Position numbers and translations under genes: made by a program. A stretch of DNA of 64,000 bases from Gentiana macrophylla (lineage: Eukaryota > Streptophyta > Magnoliopsida > Gentianales > Gentianaceae): positions 61,511,852-61,575,851 of the forward strand of contig CM047815.1 of assembly GCA_026214975.1 (NCBI GenBank), given 5' to 3'. The notes beneath the pieces are model-generated. The model saw only the letters and a list, made by a program, of their open reading frames with translations, had not been told where the DNA came from and did no database searches. Numbering within the stretch: the stretch's first letter is position 1; the number at the start of each line of letters is the position of its first letter. Of this stretch, positions 1 to 11,441 are shown piece by piece.

Positions 1-869
1 CGTCCGGGTGACCGAGCAGAGTCGTTCGGTCGACCGAGCCCTTATTCTCGGTCGACCGAGCCCTAGTTTCGTCAGTTAAGTCTGCCACGTCTTTATGGTG
101 GGATTGACCTAGTTGAATTTACTTTCTCAGTAGGTATGGCTACGGCTACGTCGCTCGTCAGTTTTTCATTAGCGTATTATTAGGAAATACCAATATAGGA
201 CGTCTAGTTCGGCTCACGAACGATCTTTCGGGACTTTCAGCAAGATCTAGATTAGTTTTGTATTAGGGAATTGTCGACACCTAGTCATACGTGAATCGTA
301 GATTAACGAAAGACTTACCAAGTAATTGTTAATAGGACGAGGGCTTGAGCGATCGTTTAGGAAGTACGCCTAACCATAGGAATGGTGCCTAAGCGAGGTG
401 TACGGTTAATATCGGCATCCTTAGAATAATGAGCGTGTGAGTTATATGAGATGGATACCCAAAAGGTGAAGTCACGTAACGATACCACGTTGATCTAGTA
501 ACCTAACCGGTGCTAAGTCAAGTTAAGGAGATGACTCCGTAGCCAATTAAATATGAATACAAATGATTGATGAGTTAATGAGTTAGGTTATCTTATATAA
601 GTTGTCTTGGTCCAAACGATAACGTTGGTAATTGGAAGGTTAATTACGAGTGTGTCTTTTAGGTTTGAGTTTGTTTATTTTATTTTGTCTTTTATGTTGG
701 TCTTAGACCGTTGTTCAATAACGAATTAGGTGAGTTAATTATTTAAACCTAGGGTCCACATTTTGGTTCCCTGAGGGATCGACCTTGATTCACCATCGCT
801 ATGCTATGATGTACCTAGTGCTATTGCTAGTATTTGGTGGTCAAGTAAAATAAATTTATAACCTGATCA
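1..869 (+). mobile_element. LTR-like fragment, truncated by window start
   Basis: Non-coding. Read in reverse complement it matches blocks of the solo LTR at 22838-24561, for example the segments around 180-240 and 771-850 (the 'agggatcgacc' block and the 'tggtggtcaagt' block). In the matching LTR these lie next to the terminus that carries a 'gatcccacagggaa' motif. I infer that this is the 3' part of an LTR in plus orientation inserted in the CACTA transposase gene. Its right edge lies between 869 and 880, because TNPD-like codons resume by 878. Positions 29-66 also hold two copies of 'ggtcgaccgagccct'. Its target duplication cannot be tested because the left end is outside the window. Confidence 0.5.
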
Positions 870-877
870 GACCGCAA

Positions 878-1947
878 TCAACATACAGCATGTGGCCTGT
901 CCTAACACAAGTGTTGAATCCGGCACCATGGGTTGTCAACAACGAACTGTATAAGTATATGTGTTTACTTATCCTAGGACCAGAGTCTCCTAGAAAGGAC
1001 TTGGACGTTTATTTGAGGCCATTGATTGATGAATTGGAAGAACTGTGGTCAAAAGGGGTAGTTGTACGTGATGCTTCTACAAATACCACCTTTAGGATGC
1101 GAGTTCTTTATTATGTTTACCGTGAAACGACTTTCCCGCCCGTAGTTATTTCTCGTGATGGAGCGGTCAAGTATATAAAGCATGTTTAACTTGCAATGAT
1201 GACACACCTTCGTAGGGTTAGATAGTAAGATTGGATATGTTGGACATCGTAGATGGCTTCGGAGGACCACCCAATGCGAAGGAATAAGGGATTTAATAGA
1301 GAATTGAAACATTAAGCCGTCCACTTGAGAAAACCACGGAGGAGGTTATGCACCAAATTAGTAACCTACCTGAATGTTTGTCAGGTAAACACAAAGAGTA
1401 TGGTGGTAAAATTATTAAGCGTCCAGAATCTTGTTTGAATTGGAGGAAAGACACCATACTTAATAGGTTGCCTTACTGGGGATCGAAAAAACTCAAGTAC
1501 AATCTAGATGTTATGCATATTGACAAAAGGTGCAGCGATGACATATTGAATACGGTATTGGATGTTGATGGAAAGACCAAAGACACTATCAAGGCACGTA
1601 AGGATCTGGAAAAAATGAACGTCCGACATGAACTACATCTGATTCGGAAGGCCAATAATAAGTTTTTAAAACCGCGAGCCTTGTTCACATTGTCACAAGC
1701 AGATCGGACAAAATTTTACCAATTCTTATTACATGTTAAGTTTCCAGACGGTTTTGCGGGAAACCTACGAAAGAATTTTTGTGGAAAAGACAAATTGACC
1801 GGCCTAAAATCTCACGATTGTCATATCATACTGCAGAGACTGTTACCTGTTGGGCTGCGTAAGTTTTTGAAGAAAGAGATTTCTGATACAATCACTGATC
1901 TAAGTGATTTTTTCAGACTAATTTGTGCACGCACGTTGAGGGTTAGT
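878..1947 (+). pseudogene. CACTA (En/Spm) TNPD-like transposase, part 1
   Basis: Remains of the large CACTA transposase. Residues from 878 read STYSMWPV and continue to ILGPESPRKDLDVYLRPLID near 990-1040, the classic Transposase_21 block of plant En/Spm proteins. After frameshifts around 1188-1350 (still showing KIGYVGHRRW-like residues), the frame 1348-1947 carries RLPYWGSKKLKYNLDVMHID and SHDCHIILQRLLPVGLRK, which lead into the DUF4218 region. The protein would bind and cut CACTA ends. The gene is broken upstream by the LTR-like fragment, internally by stops and frameshifts, and at 1947 by the chromovirus insertion. Its reading frame resumes at 8882 (SELEKAKEK...). Confidence 0.85.
1943..1947. 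repeat. Target-site duplication TTAGT, left copy
   Basis: TTAGT lies directly before the TG of the left LTR and recurs at 8877-8881 directly after the CA of the right LTR. Five bases is the normal duplication length for Ty3/gypsy integrase. Removing the element and one copy joins the transposase codons in frame. Confidence 0.9.
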
Positions 1948-2626
1948 TGATACGATTGCGAATGAGGTTCCCGACCCGTTGGCCCCGATGCAACCGATAG
2001 ATCATTTGGTAATTCGAGATGGACCTATGACGAGGTTGCAAAGGAGAAGGATGCGAGAGGCTTTGGATAATTTGATTATTGATACTTATGTTGAGCATGG
2101 ACAGCCCAAGCCGGAGGAAGAACAACCGTTAAGATGCGTCATCTACGCTACCGGATCGGGAGACAACAACGATGGATTTGGGTAAATATGCATCAAAAGT
2201 GGCGCCACCTTTAGGACTATTTTTGGACTTATTTATTATTTCTATTTTTGGATTTTTAGTTAGGTAATTATCTTGTTTTTATTTATTTTCCTTCTCCCAC
2301 ATTGTTTAGGAGACAACTAGTCTTTTTATTTGTAGCCTATATAAAGGCAAGCTACTATGATAATAAATCACAATACAATTTTCGAGTTTAATCTTTTATT
2401 TGAGTTGAGAGTTTTCTCTTCTTGCCGTTTTAATCTGTGACTGATTAAAACACAATCACTTGCGAGTGAGTTGTCTCTTTGTCGTAGAGATTACATCCTT
2501 CAAGAACGAATCGGCGTTTTGAGCACGCGTTGTTTATTCTTGGCCTTAGCCTGGTCGAGGACACTAGGTTTAGGTTTCCATAGCTCACCATTGATCCCTT
2601 GAATCGTTTCTGGAACCGTATCCGCA
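1948..2626 (+). repeat. 5' LTR of the chromovirus
   Basis: Begins TGATACGATTGCG and ends CCGTATCCGCA. It is nearly identical to 8196-8876 over its whole length; the visible differences are a few single-base changes and short indels. The left half encodes the pol-tail-like peptide also found in the 3' LTR. A TATATAAA box is at 2338-2345, so R/U5 transcription would start a few tens of bases later. The near-identity of the pair suggests a fairly young insertion. Confidence 0.9.
2338..2345 (+). promoter_or_regulatory. LTR TATA box (TATATAAA)
   Basis: TATATAAA inside the 5' LTR, preserved at 8583-8590 in the 3' LTR and as TATATAAG at 25180-25187 in the related solo LTR. Its conservation across three copies supports a core promoter role. 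Confidence 0.6.
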
Positions 2627-3453
2627 TTAGTTGGTAGCGAGCCCGGTGACCGAGGTATCAAATATCCCCGTTTAGTTTTTTTTTTTCTTTCTTGCTTTCG
2701 TTCTTTGCTTGTGTTCATCGCATATCTACAAAAAATATTGAGATCTTGCTATTCTTGTTTCGATTTTTTTTATTCGAAGGCAATCATTCATCAAAGAATC
2801 AATCCTGTTCTTGTGTCTCGCTCATCATCATTAAACCAAAAAAAAAATAATAATAATAATTTCGACCTCGCAACTTGCGATTTGCTTCATTGTTGTTTGT
2901 TTTGTGATTAATTCTCTGTTGCTTCTTGTGATTAATCATTCTTTGTCATTTGTTCCTCGCTAACAAAAAATAAAAAGGGACACAGCCGCAATTTGATTAT
3001 CTCAGCCGCAATTTACCAAATTGTTGAACTAGCCGCCAATTTTGATCATTTACCTAATTTGCAATTTTTGCGATTAGTTTAAAAAAAAAAATCTTTCTGT
3101 GCCTGTTTCTTGGCATTCGATCATCATCAATTTTTCTTGTGTTCATTGCATATTATCATATTATCAATAAATAAAAAAAAAAAAAAAAATTCCTACCTGT
3201 TCTTGTTCCCTTGGCATCGTCCATATTCACACCAAAAAAAAAAAAAAAAAAAAAAAACCAAACATTACAGCCTTGTTTCCTTACCCATACCTTCCAAACC
3301 AAGCCCTAGTTGTCTAAGTCTAGGTTGTGGTACTTGAACTGTACTCGTGTTGCTCGTTATTCTGATTTGTTTGCAGAAGGACCTCCTACGACTGAGAGAC
3401 GAGGGAGAGTGCAAACACGAGCGTTGTGAGGTGAAAAAAAAAAAAAAAGTATC
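2627..3453 (+). other. Chromovirus primer site and untranslated leader
   Basis: Between the 5' LTR and gag. The sequence TTGGTAGCGAGCC starting near 2631 is a plausible but degenerate primer-binding site of the TGGTATCAGAGCC type. The rest is AT-rich with several A-runs (2838-2850, 3175-3189, 3234-3256, 3434-3447) and no convincing coding potential. Confidence 0.5.
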
Positions 3454-6069
3454 ATGTCGAAGCATAGTGAAGAAGGTATGACCGATGGTAGGTTCAAGAT
3501 TATGGCCGATGGCCTTAAGCGTGATGTGCAGAATGAGCTTGAAACCTTTCAAGAGGACATTAGGCAGGACATGGCCGACATGCGGAGAGACATGGCTGGA
3601 ATAACCGCCAGATTGGATGCGCTGCTGAGAGGAAATGGTGGTAATGAAAGGCATGGTGATCACGTTGGTAATGGTGGTAATAGAAATGGTGGCAATGGTG
3701 TCAACAGGGATGGAGGTAACAGAGGTAACGTCGCCGCCGACGACAATGATGATATTCCTGAGGATGACCTGGTAGATAATAATATGCGGCAAATTAAAAT
3801 GAAATTGCCATCCTTTTCCGGTTCAGTCGACGCCGATGTGTACATTGAATGGGAGTCGAAATTGGAGCAGATTTTTGCATGCAATAATTATTCGGAAGAA
3901 AAAAAGTGTAGACTTGCGCAGCTTGAGTTTACGGGATATGCAATGGTATGGTTAACGCAGATTTAATTTCATGAGGGTAAAAATGGTGCGAGGCCTATAG
4001 GTACATGGCAAGTATTGAAGGAAGAGATGAGGAGGCGGTTTGTTCCTCATTCGTATTATCGGGAACAGTATCGTAAATTGCAAACTATTCAGCAAGGGGA
4101 GCGTTCCGTGGATGAATATTATCAAGAATTGGTCACCCTTTTGGCCAAGGCACAGGTTGACGAAGACGAGGAGATGACTATGCAGCGTTTCTTGACGGGG
4201 TTACGACTGGAAATTGCGAATCGCGTGGAGATACAACAGTGTGGGAATCTTGATAGTATGTTGCATGCCGCTGTGACACATGAAAAGCAAATTAAGCGAC
4301 AGAGAGCCGCTTACTCCAAACAGTCTGGCAGTAATTCGGGGTACCGTAATTTCCAACCCAAGGGTGATATCATTAAATCTACTCCGGCAGCACCGAAACA
4401 GACGTTATTCCCACCACGGGAAGCTCCTAGGCCGAGGGAAAAGGATAACGGGAAAGGGATCGCCACCACCTCCAAATCATCACATGAAATAAGGTGTCAT
4501 AAGTGTCATGGTATGGGACACATTGCTTCGCAATGCCCTTCCAAGCGACGTATTTTGGTGGTTGGAGAGGCTATTGATGATCGGAATTATGCGTCGGCGT
4601 CGGATGTGGAGGATGAGGAAGATGATGATGTTGATAATTGTCCGGAGGAACCAATGGGTGGAGATATATATCAATCCGCATTTGTGCTCAAGCGAGCGTT
4701 GAGTAGTGTGGTAAAGGTGGAGGATAACTTGCAACGTGAAAATATCTTTCATACACGTTGCTTGGTGAATGGAAAGCTTTGTTTAATGATCATCGATCCG
4801 GGGAGTTGTACGAACGTCATTAGTGCTGGTTTTGTTTCGAGCGTAGGATTGCCTACAATACCCCATCCTCAACCTTATAAGCTACAATGGTTGAACGACG
4901 TCGGTGAGATTAGTGTGACAAAACAGGCCTTGATTTCTTTCACTTTGGGGCGACTTGATGATGAGGTTCTATGTGATGTCGTGCCAATTCATGTTGGGCA
5001 TATTCTTTTGGGTCGTCCATGGAAATTTGATAGGAGAGTTATATATGATGGGTACGCGAATACTTATACGCTGCGGCATAAAGGGAAAAATATTGTACTT
5101 CGCGCTTTATCACCTGAAGATGCTCATAAAGACCAACTTAAATTAGCTGCAGGTCGTGAGGCGCAACGGAAATCCGAGGGAGCTCAGTCGAAAAAAGAAG
5201 AAGAAAAAGTTGAGACGGGAGAGAAAAATAAAGAGGGTGTGCGAACTCGAGTGGAGGGAAAAATAAAAGTTGAAAAAGAAAAGGTAAGGGAGGGCGCTTT
5301 AGTACCATATGAGGGGAAAAATAAAGTCGAAAAGTTGAAAGTGAGGGAGGGCGCCATTAGCACCGAGGGAGAAAAAAAAGCGGTGAAGAATAAAGGTGAG
5401 CGAGTGCTAGGATCTTTCTACATAGGGGCTGGCGACATCCGTCGTGCTGTTGAAGAGGGCGCTACACCTCTCCTCTTTATTTATAAAGAGGCCAAATTCC
5501 TCCTTCCCCCTTCCCCCTGTTTTACGATTCCTTCTGACGTAATGAGTTCTCTTCCTAGTGTGGTGCAGACATTGTTGCAGGATTTTGCGGACCTCTTTCC
5601 CGAGGAAGAGCCCAGCGGTTTGCCGCCGTTGAGAGGCGTGGAGCACCAAATCGATTTCATTCCGGGGTCAGCATTACCACACCGACCAGCCTATCGGGCT
5701 AACCCGGATGAAACAAAAGAGATCCAATGGCAAGTCACGGAGCTGCTACGAAAGGGCAAAATACAAGAATCCATGAGCCCGTGTGCGGTACCGGTCATTG
5801 TGGTGCCTAAGAAGGATGGAACTTGGCGCATGTGCGTGGACTGTCGCGCAATAAACCAAATCACAATCAGGTATCGTCATCCTATTCCCCGTTTAGATGA
5901 TATGCTAGATGAGTTATGTGGGGCGCAACTATTTTCTAAAATCGATTTAAAAAGTGGCTATCATCAAGTGCGAATACGTGAGGGTGATGAGTGGAAAACG
6001 GCGTTTAAAACTAAATTTGGTTTATATGAGTGGCTGGTTATGCCTTTTGGATTGACAAATGCACTATAG
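3454..6069 (+). pseudogene. Chromovirus gag-protease-RT (broken polyprotein)
   Basis: A single frame from ATG 3454 to a stop at 6067-6069, interrupted by one in-frame TAA at 3964-3966. The gag core spans about 3790-4290 and is followed by a CCHC zinc knuckle ([14 protein letters not shown]) near 4498-4540. The aspartic protease region near 4795 reads [10 protein letters not shown]: the active-site triplet is DPG rather than the usual DTG/DGG. A lysine/glutamate-rich linker with repeated VEKxKVREGA units covers about 5150-5400. RT begins about 5620 with [16 protein letters not shown] and [12 protein letters not shown], and ends at a frameshift just after PFGLTNAL. It would encode particle and polymerase proteins if intact. 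Confidence 0.88.
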
Positions 6070-8195
6070 CACGTTTATGCGATTAATGAATGAAGTACTT
6101 AGGGACTTTATTGGTAAGTTTGTGGTTGTCTATTTCGATGATATCTTGATTTATAGCCATAACTTAGAAGAACATGTTAGTCACCTAAGGTCATTTTTTA
6201 GAAACACTTCGTGATGCTCGATTGTATGCTAACCTTAAAAGTGTACTTTTGCATGGATAGAGTCGTGTTTCTTGGTTTTGTTGTGAGTGCACAGGTGTTG
6301 AGGTTGATCAAGAGAAGATTACAATGGTCAAGGAGTGGCTCGAACCAAAGTCACCCCGCGGAAGTTCGTAGTTTCCATGGCTTGGCAAGCTTCTATAGCG
6401 ATTTGTGCGGGATTTTAGTGGCATCGCCGCCCAATCGAACGCAATTGGTCAAGAAGAACGTTCCTTTCCATTGGGGACCTAAGCAAAGGGAGTCTTTCAA
6501 ATTCTTAAAGCTCGTTTAATTTCAGCCCCCATACTTGCTTTACCTGATTTTAATAAAGCTTTTGAGATAGAATGTGATGCTTCGGGTGTGGGTGTTGGTG
6601 GAGTGCTTATTCAGGAGGGTCGCCCTATTGCTTACTATAGTGAAAAACTTAAGGGTCCTCATCTAAATTATGCCACTTATGATAAAGAATTATATGCTTT
6701 AGTTCGGTGTCTTCACACATGGCAAACCTTATTTAAGACCTAGGAGTTTATTATTCACACAGATCATGAATCACTTAAATACCTTAAGGGCCAAGGTAAA
6801 TTGAGTAAAAGGCATGTTCGTTGGATGGAGTTTATTGAGTCTTTTCCTTATGTGATTAAGTATAAAAAAGGTCAAGATAATGTGGTAGCTGATGCTTTGT
6901 CACGTAGATACACTTTGATCACTACGATGCAAACTAAATTTCTTGGCTTTGAGTTTATTAAGGAATTATACGCCTTGGATCCGGACTTTGCTAAACCATT
7001 TGCCACCACTAGTGACACGGCCCATGATAAATTTTATAGAAGTGAGGGATTTTTATATCGTGAGCATGCTTTGTGTATTCCCAAATGTTCCTTACGTGAA
7101 TTACTTGTTCGAGAAGCACATGGTGGAGGTCTTATGGGTCATTTTGGCGTCACTAAAACGCTAGACATACTTAAATCGCATTTTTATTGGCCTCACATGT
7201 GTGTCGATGTTAATCATTTTTGTGCTTCTTGTATTGTGTGCAAACATGCTAAGTCCAAGTCCGCCCCTCACGGTTTGTACACACCACTGCCTATACCCAC
7301 GGCCCCTTGGACCGATTTGTCGAGGGATTTTGTTTTGGGATTACCTCGTTCTAGGAGTGGTCATGATTCTGTTTTTGTCGTGGTTGATAGATTTTCAAAG
7401 ATGGCGCATTTCATTGCTTGTTCTAAAACGCATGATGCATCTCATATAGCTGATTTATTCTTTCGTGAAGTTGTTCGTTTACATGGTGTGCCTCGCAAAT
7501 GCGATAGTGAGTGACCGTGATGTGAAATTCATAAGTCATTTCTGGCGAGTTTTATGGCAGCGTTTGGGTACTCAATTATTATTTTCTTCGGCATATCACC
7601 CCCAAACGGATGGTCAAACCGAGGTTGTTAATCGTGTTTTGGGTCAATTGCTTCGTACTGTTGTTCAAAAGAATTTGCGAAATTGGGAGGATTGTTTGCC
7701 TTTTGTGGAGTTTGCTTATAATCGTTGTAAACATTCCGCGACTCGTTTTACACCTTTTGAGATTGTCTATGGGTTCAATCCGGATACCCCTTTCTCATTA
7801 GCTCCTTTGCCCGCAGGTATGCAAGTCGATTTGGATGGTGATGCAAAGGCCGAGTTGGTAAAAGAATTGCATCGCAAGCTCGGCGAGAATCGTCAAACGC
7901 TTCTGACTTTCGGTACGCGTGAAGCAAGCAAATAAGGGCGCAAGGAAGTTATCTTTGAACCGGGTGATTGGGTCTGGCTGCATTATCGCAAAGACCGTTT
8001 TCCCAAACGGCGGAAGACCAAGTTACATCCTCGTGGAGACGGACCTTTTGAAGTACTGGAGCGGATTAACAACAATGTCTACAAGATTGCTATCCCGGAT
8101 GATTGGGGCGTCTCAAACTCAATTAATGTGGCTGATTTGACGCCATTTGACAATCCTTACGATCTGAGGACAGATCCTTCGCAACCGGGAGGGAA
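6065..8195 (+). pseudogene. Chromovirus RT end, RNase H and integrase (broken)
   Basis: The pol region continues in shifted frames. The RT catalytic box YFDDILIYS lies at about 6131-6160. RNase H starts about 6535 with [11 protein letters not shown] and contains a TAG at 6739-6741 where tryptophan is expected. Integrase from about 6910 has the HHCC zinc finger (H-H near 7120-7140, CASCIVC near 7228), then the catalytic D in [10 protein letters not shown], a frameshift near 7497, the second D in VSDRDVKF and E in DGQTEVVNR. A further stop at 7933 precedes the C-terminal GPFEVL fold. No classical chromodomain is evident before the LTR. Confidence 0.88.
8187..8195 (+). other. Polypurine tract of the chromovirus
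   Basis: GGGAGGGAA directly before the TG of the 3' LTR, the expected plus-strand primer of reverse transcription. Confidence 0.75.
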
Positions 8196-8876
8196 TGATA
8201 CGATTGCGAATGAGGTTCCCGACCCGTTAGCCCGATGCAACCGATAGATCATTTGGTAATTCGAGATGGACCTATGACGAGGTTGCAAAGGAGAAGGATG
8301 CGAGAGGCTTTGGATAATTTGATTATTGATACTTATGTTGAGCATGGACAGCCCAAGCCGGAGGAAGAACAACCGTTAAGATGCGTCATCTACGCTACCG
8401 GATCGGGAGACAACAACGATGGATTTGGGTAAATATGCATCAAAAGTGGCGCCACCTTTAGGACTATTTTTGGACTTATTTATTATTTCTATTTTTGGAT
8501 TTTTAGTTAGGTAATTATCTTGTTTTTATTTATTTTCCTTCTCCACATTGTTTAGGAGACAACTAGTCTTTTATTTATAGCCTATATAAAGGCAAGCTAC
8601 TATGATAATAAATCACAATACAATTTTCGAGTTTAATCTTTTATTTGAGTTGAGAGTTTTCTCTTCTTGCCGTTTTAATCTGTGACTGATTAAAACACAA
8701 TCACTTGCGAGTGAGTAGTCTCTTTGTCGTAGAGATTACATCCTTCAAGAACGAATCAGCGTTTTGAGCACGCGTTGTTTATTCTTGGCCTTAGCCTGGG
8801 TCGAGGACACTAGGTTTAGGTTTCCATAGCTCACCATTGATCCCTTGAGTCGTTTCCTGGAACCGTATCCGCGTCA
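8196..8876 (+). repeat. 3' LTR of the chromovirus
   Basis: The partner of 1948-2626, ending CGTATCCGCGTCA and followed by the TTAGT duplication at 8877-8881. It has a 3-bp extension (GTC) near the end relative to the 5' LTR and the same TATATAAA box at 8583-8590. Confidence 0.9.
8235..8432 (+). CDS. Pol tail encoded inside the LTR
   Basis: A 65-residue reading frame within the 3' LTR containing [25 protein letters not shown](S/A)xxKR-type peptides end the pol protein of CRM-type centromeric chromoviruses, where integrase extends into the 3' LTR and replaces the usual chromodomain. The upstream pol frame enters the LTR ([12 protein letters not shown] then NDTIANEV), and one or two single-base indels separate it from this frame. 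The copy at 1979-2185 in the 5' LTR is the same peptide and would not normally be translated as part of pol. The targeting function is inferred from the family. Confidence 0.55.
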   Translation: MQPIDHLVIRDGPMTRLQRRRMREALDNLIIDTYVEHGQPKPEEEQPLRCVIYATGSGDNNDGFG

Positions 8877-8881
8877 TTAGT

Positions 8882-10353
8882 GAATTGGAGAAAGCAAAAG
8901 AGAAGATCCTGGAAATCTTGTGTACACTGGAAACTATATTCCCCCCGGCATTTTTTGATATTCTAATACATGTGATTATACACTTGCCTGAAGAGGCGAT
9001 TAGGGGTGGAGCAGTTCATTTGAGATTGATGTACCCAATCGAACGTTATTTGGGTAAGCTGAAAAAGTACATTAGGAATCGGGCAAAGCCAGAAGGATCG
9101 ATTGCAGAGGGATACCGGTCTAACCAAACCTTGACATTTATCTCATTGTATTTCTCGGGATTAGAGACAAAATTTAATAGGCCCGAAAGAAACTGGGTTG
9201 AGAATGAAGATGCAATTAAGAACAATATATCTGTCTTCAAGACTCCTTTTCGATCAATGGGGGCAAAAACAATCTTGTCACTTGATGCTGTTGAGAGAGA
9301 GAAGATAGAGTGGTATGTGTTGCAAAACTGTGCTGAGATCGATAAATACCTCATGTAAGTGGCAAAACTGTATTGACAAAATAATTTTTTTTTTAGAATT
9401 TCAATGAACCTAAATATTCTATACTTCTACATGTATGGCTCAGAGAACATCGTGCATATCTAGCAAGGACTTGCACATTACAGATGTTAGAGGAACAACA
9501 CCGTGCAACCTTCCGTAAATGGTTCCACTCTAAGGTACAGATGGTGTCACATTTATTATGTAGGTGAACATTTATAACCATTATACGAACTCTTATGTAT
9601 GTATACTACCTACACAGATGGTGTCACAACATCGACATGATCGCTCACACTTGAAAGCCCAACTATTAGCATTGTCCGGCGGCTCTTTTCCTCGGTGCAA
9701 ATCGTTCGAGTTGCGTGATGAAACGGTGTTAGATTCAATACGAAAAAACGAGATAGATCACGTATAACTCAAAATAGTGGGATTGCCACAAAGGCCGAAA
9801 ACACTATGTGGTATGGGGTTTTAAAGACATTTATGTAGTAGGTTATCCACGGGAGAACAATGTTGTTCTTTTCAAATGTATGGTTCGACACTTAGCCCGA
9901 ATAAGAGGGTGTCGAGTGTATAAGAATAGAACAAGTATAAACACTAAAAACACATTTTACGAAGATGAGCCATTCATTCTTGCTTCACAAGCTGAAAAAG
10001 TCTTCTACATAGATGATTTGTATAATGGATCTGGTTGGAAAGTTGTTGAGCATTTCCAACACCGTCATATCGTAGAGGCTCCAACTAATGACACCAATGT
10101 TGTTGATGATTTGGTAATTGACGAAACAACGCACGGAAATTTCCAACTTTTTGTTCAACTTCCACGAGTGGATGATGCCTTATACATGAGTGCAAATGAG
10201 ATAGAATCGCATGAACATGATGACAATTACGATGATGATGTTGTTGATAACGACATCGATGCTGACAAATATGCTTCGTCGATGATGAAGATGTTGATAA
10301 CGACATCGATGATGACGTGACATACGACCCGAACGCACCAAATGATGGTGAAT
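8882..10353 (+). pseudogene. CACTA TNPD-like transposase, part 2
   Basis: Continues part 1 after the retrotransposon. 8882-9355 encodes FFDILIHVIIHLPEEAIRGG, YLGKLKKYIRNRAKPEGSIA and the end of DUF4218. A donor-like CAT/GTAAGT at 9353-9359 suggests an intron before an exon with EHRAYLARTCTLQMLEEQHR (about 9445-9534), then an exon with SQHRHDRSHLKAQLLALSGG (from about 9620). Next comes the DUF4216 region (TQNSGIA, WYGVLKDIYV, FYEDEPFILASQAEKVFYID) to about 10080. The C-terminus is acidic (10200-10320), with an imperfect Asp/Met-rich repeat. One or more frameshifts make it non-functional. Confidence 0.85.
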
Positions 10354-10956
10354 GATTTGAAGCTATGTAAACCTATCAAACGAGTCATTTTTGTGATGAA
10401 TGTTGTCTCTTGAATATCTTATTTGTAATGAAACACCGCTTGTTTAGTTTAAGATTTGGATATGTAAACCTATCAAAACTAGTCATTTTTAATGAATGTT
10501 GTCTCTTGGATATGTAAACACTAGCCTAACCCCGATTGTTTTATTCAAAAGTTATTTACATGGCTTGTCTTTGGAGTGCGCGCGGTTCGCGTCCACCACA
10601 TCAAAATCCGAATAGGATACCAGCTGATTGTGAGAACGGTATGTAATAATCTTTTTTTTCATTCTATTCAAATTTTATAATTACCGTTGTACATTTTTTC
10701 ATTCTATTCACATTTTATTGCAGATGAGTATCTTGACCAATTCATCGTTGATGATGTTTGAATTGGAGGCCTTGTAAAGCCGTAAGAAGAGAGGCAAAGC
10801 GGCATCTTTGCCAAGGGGCTTTCCGCGAGAAAGAAAAAAAACAGGGGGTAAACAAACTCCCAATAGTATGGCATCCACGATTTCCTAAAATGCGGAATGA
10901 TGTTGGAAAATACCACGGAAAACTATCATCCGCTTTAGGAAAGGCAATAAGATGCC

Positions 10957-11242
10957 ATATTAGACCTTATTTTCCAACTTGGCGGGATGTTGATGAACAA
11001 TCGAAGAATTTACTCTTCGAGGAGATGAGGGTGCGTATTTTTATAATTAACAATATTAGACCTTATTTTCCAACTTGGCGGGATGTTGATGAATAATCGA
11101 AGAATTTACTCTTCGAGGAGATGAGGGTGCGTATTTTTATAATTAACAATATTAGACCTTATTTTCCAACTTGGCGGGATGTTGATGAACAATCGAAGAA
11201 TTTACTCTTCGAGGAGATGAGGTGCGTATTTTATAATTAACA
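10957..11242 (+). repeat. 96-bp tandem triplication spanning an exon-intron border
   Basis: Three head-to-tail copies starting at 10957, 11053 and 11149. Each carries the coding stretch RPYFPTWRDVDE...LLFEEMR plus the donor side GGTGCGTATTTTTATAATTAA. Copies differ by a base or two (GAACAATC versus GAATAATC; one G lost in copy 3). Confidence 0.9.
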
Positions 11243-11253
11243 CTTTCAAGTTG

Positions 11254-11256
<3 letters not shown>

Positions 11257-11340
<84 letters not shown>

Positions 11341-11353
11341 TTATTTTTTGTTT

Positions 11354-11437
<84 letters not shown>
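11257..11437. repeat. (AT)n microsatellite in the TNPA-like intron
   Basis: Two long AT-dinucleotide runs (about 11257-11336 and 11357-11437) separated by a T-rich spacer, located between the triplicated exon border and the acceptor at 11446-11447. Confidence 0.95.

Positions 11438-11441
<4 letters not shown>

Larger units (their letters stand above)
1948..8876 (+). mobile_element. Complete Ty3/gypsy chromovirus, probably CRM-like
   Basis: A 6,929-bp retrotransposon with 679-bp and 681-bp LTRs (1948-2626, 8196-8876), TG...CA ends, a polypurine tract at 8187-8195, a gag-pol region and a perfect TTAGT duplication. The domain order gag, zinc knuckle, protease, RT, RNase H, integrase is that of Ty3/gypsy. 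The integrase sequence and the pol frame running on into the 3' LTR resemble the centromeric CRM clade; that clade call is from memory of family motifs. Gag-pol is broken by several stops and frameshifts, so the element is non-autonomous today. It sits inside the CACTA transposase gene. Confidence 0.88.

Noticed and set aside
3110..3337. Lys/Ser-rich 75-codon frame in the chromovirus leader
   Set aside because: Created by A-runs; no homology pattern, and it lies in an untranslated leader.
3265..3792. 175-codon minus-strand frame opposite gag
   Set aside because: Shadow of the gag frame and the A-run; low-complexity Thr/Ile content and no motif.
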